Shown here in pieces: positions 57,201 to 64,000 of a stretch of 64,000 nt of DNA; within the stretch, counting starts at the first letter, position 1; each line of letters begins with the position of its first letter. The translations under genes and the position numbers were made by a program. The DNA lies in contig NC_087062.1 of assembly GCF_963678635.1 (NCBI RefSeq), positions 40,223,676 to 40,287,675 on the forward strand, read 5' to 3'. The stretch is from Symsagittifera roscoffensis (Eukaryota > Xenacoelomorpha > Acoela > Convolutidae). The notes under the pieces are model-generated. The model was given only the letters and a program-made list of their open reading frames with translations, had not been told where the DNA came from and did not search any database.

Positions 57201-60056
57201 TTTGCTGCGGTTTCTACCTCAGCCATCGCCGAGAGCAATGTCATTATCGCCTCCCCTATGACCTCGTTGCTCGAGATCGACCCATCCGTCAGACGTGTCA
57301 ACAAGCCCCTGCTTTGCAGATGATCATTTGAGCCTGCAACCACTATCACCTGCGGCTCCATGCTGACCACCCTTCGTACACTTACCATCATGCCTATTGC
57401 CTGTCCCCAGTCCAATTTAGGCGCCGTCAAGAAAATCACGTCGGGTCAAAAGAGAGAACGGGGCGTATAGAGATAATCGGAACTGGCCACAATCAGATAC
57501 TTGGCAGCTTTCATATCTAAGGGATCATAAGCTGCAAACAGGCCGTCGCCTATTGGGGCCTTCAGTTTCCCATATCTCTTGTCATCTCCATCCACCGTGG
57601 TCGTTCGGGGGTAGTCCCTCGAATACTCGCCAGGGGTCTGACCGGGTGGTTTAGCAAACTGCCTGTACATCTTGTGATGCTTGTTATTGGGCTTGTTATC
57701 TGCCTGAAACTTGCCCTTGCGAGCAGGTGGCGTCAGTTCCCGGGCTCTCTGTCGGACGTCCGTAAGAGACCGGGTATTCAAAGGTCCAAAGGTATTGTTC
57801 TGAGGCAACCCATTCAAGTCTGCGTGTCGGAGCGTAGTCGTAGAACTGAACTGAATCCAGGCCCGGTATCCGATATAGTCGCGACACTGTGGGAGTTTCT
57901 CCGCCAATCATTTTCATTGCGTCCTCCCGACACGTCAGGGTATTCATGTTCAACTTCGTGGACATGTCCGTCTTGTACTGTCCCCAATGACTAGGGTCTG
58001 ATCGGTTCCAAAGCAGTACGCTGCCTGGTTCAACTCCCTCCGCTGGCACGGCGCTCGTAGACGGTCCTGCTGCTGAAGTAGGGTTTACCGTGGCGGGCGG
58101 ATCGTTCCTCCTAGACACGGTCTGGGAGTTATTCCTGTTCTGAACCACTGATCTCCCGAGTCGGCTTTCAAGCGGTTGTGTTCTGGGAGGAGGAGCAGTC
58201 CCTAGCCTCTCTCTTACCTTTGAGCTCGGAGCGATGGGTGTGGCTGCAGCCGTCTCCATTGCCAAGGGCCCTAGGCGGTTGACGAGGGATTCGGGCACAC
58301 TTGCCCTTATTCTACTTCCTCCGGTCGAGCTGGTCCGAGCCAGAGAACTGGTCGCCCTCGACTCCTGCTCCACTTCCCTCAACTGCGTCTGAAATACATC
58401 ATTCACCCAGTGTCTCCCTCGTTGGGTGTTGAAATGTATTCCATCTCTGGTAAGCGCGATGTGATCAATCATGCGCAGCATGTTTTCGAGATCCAGAAGT
58501 CGCAGCTCGCCAGGGTTGTTTCTCATCAGATTACGGATCATTTCGTTCCACCGTGTCAGGTTGCCATTCATAAAATCTGCCACTGTGGTGCCCACCAGCG
58601 GGTTTTGTGGTATCGTGCACAGCACCACAAGCCTGGGCCTGTACTTCTCCTTCAGTTCATTCAGGAGGCATACCAACAGAGGCTCCCACTTGCTCTCCGG
58701 AGTCACTGGGGCTCTCGAGACGTCGTTGGTTCCCAGCATTATCACCAGCGTATCCAGGTGATCCTCGCTCTGGAATTCCATCATCTTGATGAACTGAGCC
58801 ACTGAGGCTCCTCCAAAGGACAGAGTGGTAGTCTGACCATAGACGAAGATCTCATTCAGATCCCTCACCAAACTGTCTCCTATGATCAAGTGGCGACTCC
58901 CTGGGGGAATTACCTGGTCGCTCGTAGCGGGGTTCCAGCTCATGTCATTCAGGCAGGCTCGAGGATGCTCCGCAGCCACTTGCGTGAACTGGTGACGTGT
59001 CATCAGATTCTTCCTAATGTCTACCACGCGGGACTTTTGGAAGGTTCCGCCATGCGCAGTCCCCGAGGACGCTACCGTGCGGGGTGCTCGCTCCGAGCTA
59101 TTAGATGAATGATCACGACGTTGGGAAGGAACGATCCTACCCAATGTCCGCCCAGTGGTTCTGTTGATCTCATCCATTGTTGCTCTGGCCACTTGATTGA
59201 ATGATTCTTGGAACTGAGGAGCGAGATAGGTGTCAGAAGGGTCTGGTATCGTGTTCCTCTGACTGGAAGCAGACTGTTGTGTCTGCTGAGGAGCATCGGG
59301 CCCTCTCGATGCACACAGCTCCTGTACTCTTGTCTTGGGGCGTGTGTCGCTGGATCCCTCCGAGGATTTCATTGTCGCCAGAACTTCCTGGGACACTTGG
59401 CTCACCTTTGCCATATACAGCTCCTTCAGGTGCTTAATTTCATCCTCCTTGTAGGCCACCTGTAGATTTTCATTTTTCTTCTTGCATTGGTATCTTTCTC
59501 GAGCTATCGCCCTATACTCCTTGAGTTTGGCACACAGCTCGCTCTGATCTCTCTCCTTCTTCTCCATCGTCTCGATCGTCTCCGACGTCTGGATCTCTAT
59601 TTCACTCACCCTCACTCTCTTCGGAGGAGGAGCAGCTGTTGGAGAGTCGACCGAATGTGACGGGCCTGGCCCATCACGTTGTCTCTTCGCTCCGATGAGT
59701 GGCTGCGTAGGTTGGACGGGTAAGAGCATCTCACCTAGCCGGTGGTCCCTCTGTTCACCTAGTCCTGGCTCACGAGCCAGGTCGTGGCCAGACATTTCTC
59801 CACGCCGCCATCTCATCAGTCGGTTTCGACCTCTCTCGGCGGTCCCGGACTCACCGAAGGCCAACATCAACACGACTTCTGTAGGGCGATTCCCTCGACC
59901 CTCTCGTCCTAATGCATTGAGGAGCGCGACCACAAACATCGCCAGCCCCGGGTCTTCTCGTGTAAAATCACAATCAATCAGCCGCTGATATATCTCGTCT
60001 AGAGTCGCTCCTAGACTCGCTGAGAGGAATTCCATAAGTTTGTTCGTGTCACCCAT
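51239..60056 (-). pseudogene. ORF3 giant polyprotein of element 2 (about 2,930 codons) with SGNH hydrolase domain
   Basis: Starts at ATG 60056 (MGDTNKLMEFL). The first 720 or so codons are open to a frameshift near 57,850. From there one frame runs to the stop at 51239, interrupted only by single stop codons at 57446, 55826, 54773, 53516 and 52190. Element 1 homology continues across each break, and the TGA at 57446 stands where element 1 has Trp. Order: helical N terminus; Pro-rich stretch; coiled coil (about residues 145-235); disordered linker; SGNH hydrolase (about 385-560); low-complexity linker; conserved block; second GxND region (GSND near 57330); then about 1,900 unrecognised residues, including hydrophobic helices near 56380-56300 and a Cys/His pair (GHVC, LGHC) near 52740. 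No transmembrane envelope or fusion protein is recognisable. Position and length suggest an accessory polyprotein; its function is unknown. Confidence 0.85.
58377..58904 (-). other. SGNH/GDSL hydrolase domain within ORF3 of element 2
   Basis: Block I LIIGDSLVRDL (catalytic Ser), block II Gly in SFGGAS, block III LGTNDVS (Gly and Asn), and block V TRDGIHFN (Asp-x-x-His) are all present in the right order and spacing. The fold is therefore likely an active esterase or lipase type in the ancestral element. Such domains also occur in ORF1 of some LINEs. The substrate is unknown; a lipid, acetyl or acyl ester is possible. Confidence 0.85.
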
Positions 60057-60530
60057 TTCTTATTGTGTTGATTCTTGCTGTCGTGTAGTTTTTTCCTGGT
60101 TCGTTCGATTCAATCAATTCAATAAACAATTTCCGATCAATCAAGATCTAAAAAACAAGTCGCGACTGAAAACCATCATTTTTGGATTAAACATCATTCA
60201 ACTCTTTAAAACTCTTCTTTGAAATTCTCTTCTCATTCCTGATTTAAAAATTTAGCACCAAGGTGGATCGTCCACCTGTATCTGCGTCAGGGTAGCACAA
60301 ATGAGCGCTGTCACCTTGATGACCTGGAGTACTCCAGGTCTTTTATGACACAAAACATAAAACATATCATAACAATAACATAACACATAAACACAAAAAC
60401 ATCACATATCTATATTATCACATAAAAACATAATCCCTAAAATTGTACCTAAAACCTAACCTAATCTAAAACCTGACACTAATTCTTATCAAGTAACTTA
60501 ATAAAAACCACTTATCGCCAAACGCAATTC
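60057..60530 (-). other. gap between pol and ORF3 in element 2, with hairpins
   Basis: AT-rich with no ORF. It contains a perfect 20-bp palindrome at 60321-60340 and a 7-bp stem, 3-base loop hairpin at 60261-60277 (AGGTGGA/TCCACCT). It may hold a splice acceptor, an internal promoter or a translation re-initiation signal for ORF3; none is proven. Confidence 0.5.
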
Positions 60531-61140
60531 CTAGCATATGCTCAGATAGTATTTTTTATGTAAGTAAACCTCTATGTCAGTTTCTGAAAATATCACATGT
60601 ACAAGTGCGTACAACTCTCTCGGATGTAGCTTTCCCTGTTAGGATCATATACTGGTAACGAGAGAGAGGTCACTCCTCTCTCAACCAAAAAATCCCTAAG
60701 TCGAGTCAAGGCCAATACCAAGCTCTTTGGATCTACGTGTTGCCTATCAGTGGCCTTGGTAACCAGGAAACACAAATGTTTCCCTGGTATCTGTGATGCA
60801 ACAGGGGGCAGCGCTATCATCCCTCCCACACCAGGCCTCTGTTTCCATAAAGATTCGATGTTCTTATACTCTCATTTGAAATCAGCCGCTAGTGCTGTTT
60901 TGAAGCTTACGTCCGCGGTTATCGCTATAGCGCACGTGCGTTCCGTGAGTATGAAATCGCTGTCCGTTATGACGATATTGTTTGAGTAATGGTTCGGTAG
61001 ATCAAAATACGATTCAAAAATTCGTCCAAAAGGTGGTTCTTTAGCATTCTCGCCCTCTGTCTCTAGTTCTCCGGTTTCTCTTGCCGATTTCAATTTTTTT
61101 ATTATCAGATTTTCGGTGTGGGTGAGTCTTACCCCCACTC
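60531..61140 (-). pseudogene. macro-like (TARG1/OARD1-type) domain at the end of pol, element 2
   Basis: After VRGVGVRLTHTENLIIKKL the frame has AIAITADVSFKTALAADFK, a TGA (60869-60871), then EYKNIESLW, PGVGG, KHLCFLVTKATDR, SLVLALTRLRDFLVERGV, SLSLPVYDPNR. After a small frameshift near 60640, ELYALVHVIFSETDIEVYLH follows to TAG at 60531. This succession (T-D-x-A-x-x-FK, VG, YLVTK, LRxxxxxxGV, LPxxDP, F-x-x-TDIxVY) parallels TARG1-type macro domains, which bind or hydrolyse ADP-ribose. The Gly-rich loop is weak, so the activity is uncertain. One stop and one frameshift. Confidence 0.7.
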
Positions 61141-62170
61141 CCCGAACAAAAATATCCATCGACGTCTCCGTCGATCGCCCTAAGTCTAGGAGATCGAGGT
61201 TTGATTGTGGAACACGTAGAGGACCATCTGGTGCGACCCAATTGGACTCGGTATTGTCATGACTGATGTATTTGATGCCGTCTTTATCGACGTCCTGAAT
61301 CGTCAGGATTGTCTCTTTTGGATCTGTCGGCAGATCATGGAGCCATTCGAGCACGCGCAAGTTCGTTAGTTCTTGCTCATGAGTCTGTTCCGCTTCTGGT
61401 TCGAACTCCACTTCCGGTTCTGATCCATCGTCGATCCAATCCTGATCCATATCATTCACCAAGTCGATTTCGTCGAGCACCGCCACTTCGTCCAGTCCCA
61501 CTAGCGAGTCCATGACATCACTTACAACTATCCTGTCTAGAACGAAATCCTCGCCGTACGGATTGTATTTCTTCTTGTTTTTTCCTCTCTTGCTCTGGCG
61601 TGTTTCCATGGTGAGAGGAAAGTCAGGCTGTATTCCTTTGTCAATTTCGATTTGTTCCGGGTAGTCCCAGTCTTCCTCGGCATAAGGTAGAGTTTCTTCG
61701 TCCACCTCTACTCGCTCGGTCAACTCCAGATCCAGTGGTAGGTGGCAATCGTCCACCACCTCATTCCCATCGTTTTTGTCGCGAGTACCCCTTTCATTCA
61801 ATTCACAAGCAGGATCCACTATCAAATAATCTCCCTCTTGCATGTCCGATGGGATGCACCAGTCCTCTGACGAGGCATTGTGTGTTTTGATATTTTCGTA
61901 ATGAGCTGCTCTTCCAGTGCTCAACCGATAAAAGCGACCTCCTTGGTGCACCTCTGTTATCTGAAAAGGACCACGCCATTTTTTTAATAATTTCTTGGTT
62001 CCTTTTGGTGGAACCACTTCCTGGAACACCCAGACGTAGTCGCCAACTGAGTAGGCTTTCGCATCGGCTGTCCTTTTGTCAAACCTCCTTTTTTGTCTAA
62101 TTTGCGCCTGTTGCGTGTTTCTCCTGCATAAGTCATTGAGGTCCTGCTGTCTTCTAATAACATCCCGCAC
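61141..62170 (-). CDS. integrase C-terminal domain and acidic tail, element 2
   Basis: AKAYSVGDYVWVFQEVVPPKG and KKWRGPFQITEVHQGGRFYRL form the SH3-like GPF/GPY integrase domain of Gypsy elements. About 300 residues of acidic, low-complexity tail follow, with YNPYGEDFVLDRIVV and EQELTNLRVLEWL also conserved in element 1, leading into the macro-like domain. It is open for 432 codons (62170-60872). Confidence 0.8.
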
Positions 62171-62868
62171 GTACGTTTGCGGTGCTGTCCTCTTCCCCTC
62201 ATATTCAGGGTAGAAAACGTCAACGGGAGCGCTTTTTCGTGACCCGTTAGCATCATGTGCGGACTTATTCCCGTGGTGGAGTGCTCCATGCTGTTGTAAG
62301 CACCCATCACTTGCGGCAAGTGCTTGTCCCAGTCATCCATGTAATGCGAGCAATAGACTCTCAGCATGGATACCAGTGTGCGATTTTGCCTCTCGACTAG
62401 GCCATTAGTTTGCGGGTGATAAGTGGTCGAGTGGGCCTGCGCTACCTGCGACCTTTTCATTAACTCCTTCGTGAGATCACCCACGAATGCTTTGCCATTG
62501 TCCGATTGGAATGTGATGGGGCAGCCATGCCTCGCTATCCACACATTTATCAAACGATCGCATGTTTCTACCGCCGATGTTGTCATGCAGGGTGCTGCCT
62601 CCGCATACTTCGTAAAATGGTCGATCATTACCAGCACCTGATTATAGCCCGTTGCTGTCATGCAGATTTTCTGATGATCAATTTGCACCACTTCGTTGAA
62701 ACCCGACGACTCTATTGACTGTAGGGGGAACCTTAGTTTCCTGGGATCCTTCGCCTGCTGACATGACAGGCATGCGGCGATCCACTTCTCACAAGCCTTT
62801 TTCAATCCCGGCCATTCGAATCGTTTCTGTATACTGTTGTACACTTTGTCCACGCCTTGATGGCCCAT
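61984..62868 (-). pseudogene. integrase catalytic core, element 2
   Basis: Zinc-binding region (GHQGVDKVYNSI ... CLSCQQAKD), then catalytic D (VQIDHQKI), D (FQSDNGKAF) and E (NGLVERQNRT), all intact, followed by PHMMLTG. A frameshift near 62210 moves the C-terminal domain into another frame (62170 onward). Stop codons also occur just upstream near 62880 and at 63007. Confidence 0.88.
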
Positions 62869-63006
62869 CTGATCATGTTAGCGAAAGAGCAATTCGGTCT
62901 GGTACAACTGTGGTAACACTATTGAATTGTATTTATAAAGGGTCTTGTCCTCCTCTTTACGTTTACAGGCTACGATTCCGTCCTTGTTCAGGTACAACAA
63001 GTCGTT

Positions 63007-63970
63007 TCACTTCAGGTAGAATTGCTTCAAGATCTTGTAGCTGTCTTCTTCCAAGTCTCCCTTGTCTGGTCCTCCATTCTCGATCCATCTCTTCAGACTG
63101 CTCGTCATTCTATCATTTCGTTGAGCCCTTAGGAGATCCGACAGCCTGTACCTGGCTTTCAAATACGTCTTTACCACGTTCATTTGCCCACTCATTATCT
63201 CCGGAGCATGAGCATCGTCCATCAACTTGACACACCATATCTTTTTCAAAGGCGTCGCTTCCTGCACAGATGGTTCCAGATTGGTACGGACGACCGCACC
63301 ATGTGGCAGCAATCTGGTTGGGCGTTTCGAAACTGCTATCAGCTCGAGCTCGTCTGCGGCATTATCTACCACAGTGCCCTTTTCATCTGAGGTGTATCTG
63401 TCCCTGTCTGGATCCTGATGCGTTTCTCGGTCCAGCCCGCGCTGCTTCCAGTCTACCAATAAGGAGTAGATTGCGATCTCTGACACGTCGGAATTGGAAG
63501 TTGTTTCAGATGTGTTGTCCCAGGACTGGGGCCTCGAGTCAACACTTGAGTTGACTGATTCCCCAACATCATATTCCAAGTTGTCTGAGATATTTCTCGA
63601 CTCCCCGGACAAAACTCTGTCCATTGGTCGCTTTGAACCCGACTGCCCGGACAAAATTCTGCCCCTAGGTGGTCTCGTCAACCTCTCCCCGGACAAGTCG
63701 TCCTGCACGGGCTCAAAGGTGTCTGACTCCTCAGACAAGTCGTCCTTCCTTGACTGGCTCGAATGTATCAGACTCCCCGGACATTGTCTCGTCCCCGGAC
63801 GAACAATCTGGGCTCGGCTCGTACTCTTCTTTTGCATCCGTGAAATGCACTCTCCTAGCGAAGCTAGATTTCGACTTGGTCCTGACTTCCTCAGTGGCTT
63901 GGGTCTGATTCAGTGTCCCATATTCAGTGAACGAAGTTCTCAACAAGACCTCCTTCGGCATCGAGCTCAC
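63007..63970 (-). pseudogene. spacer upstream of integrase, element 2
   Basis: Polar region with repeated SGES/SGQS peptides encoded by TTGTCCGGGGAGTC-type DNA (near 63602, 63648, 63696, 63775), then VKTYLKARYRLSDLLRAQRNDR, conserved in element 1 at about 31260. A frameshift near 63770 separates 63970-63731 from 63837-63007. The upstream RNase H is outside the window. Confidence 0.65.
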
Positions 63971-64000
63971 CAGCTGGTTGACTATCGACCTGCAATCCCG

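Larger units (their letters stand above)
49585..64000 (-). mobile_element. giant Gypsy-type LTR retroelement 'element 2', 3' part
   Basis: The 3' LTR lies at 49585-50469; the element runs off the window at 64000, so gag, protease and RT are not seen. Present on the minus strand: the spacer before integrase, integrase, acidic tail and macro-like domain, a 0.5-kb gap with hairpins, and ORF3 (8.8 kb). It is related to element 1 throughout, at roughly half protein identity by eye, and is less decayed. If its 5' part resembles element 1, the whole would be about 25 kb. Confidence 0.85.

Overview
This is nuclear DNA of an animal, most likely an AT-rich, transposon-rich invertebrate. It contains one complete host gene, cytosolic malate dehydrogenase (MDH1), split over six GT-AG exons on the minus strand (18247 down to 6041). 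Joined, the exons give exactly 333 codons (332 residues). No sequence feature fixes the phylum. Penelope-like elements, non-LTR elements and very large Gypsy-type elements fit many invertebrates; giant Gypsy elements are known from planarians, but that is only a weak hint.

Layout. 1-151: an exon of an unidentified cysteine-rich protein. 152-5890: AT-rich sequence without a convincing gene. 5891-18247: MDH1. Its introns hold short inverted-repeat transposons, tRNA-like SINE heads, GGAT minisatellites, a roughly 168-bp satellite and a near-identical 1,656-bp tandem duplication. 18544-18932 and 41006-42997: the two halves of one decayed non-LTR reverse transcriptase gene with a PHD-type finger at its 5' side. 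18933-41005: a 22-kb minus-strand Gypsy-type LTR retroelement ('element 1') that split that gene. 43085-49150: three Penelope-like elements or fragments. 49300-49584: an LTR remnant. 49585 to the window end: the 3' part of a second, better preserved giant element ('element 2').

The two giant elements are related but not close copies, so what they share is informative. In transcription order they carry gag, aspartic protease, RT/RNase H, integrase with a C-terminal GPF-type domain, an acidic tail ending in a macro-like domain that resembles TARG1/OARD1, and then a very long third ORF (ORF3). In element 2, ORF3 spans 8.8 kb (60056 to 51239, about 2,930 codons). It is interrupted by one frameshift and five stop codons. 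All segments after the frameshift stay in one frame, and element 1 homology continues across the breaks, so this looks like one decayed giant polyprotein. It contains an SGNH/GDSL hydrolase domain with all catalytic blocks, a second region with a GxND motif, and about 2,000 residues I do not recognise. A large ORF3 beside a macro-like domain in a Gypsy-type element is the most interesting system here. Both copies in the window are inactivated.
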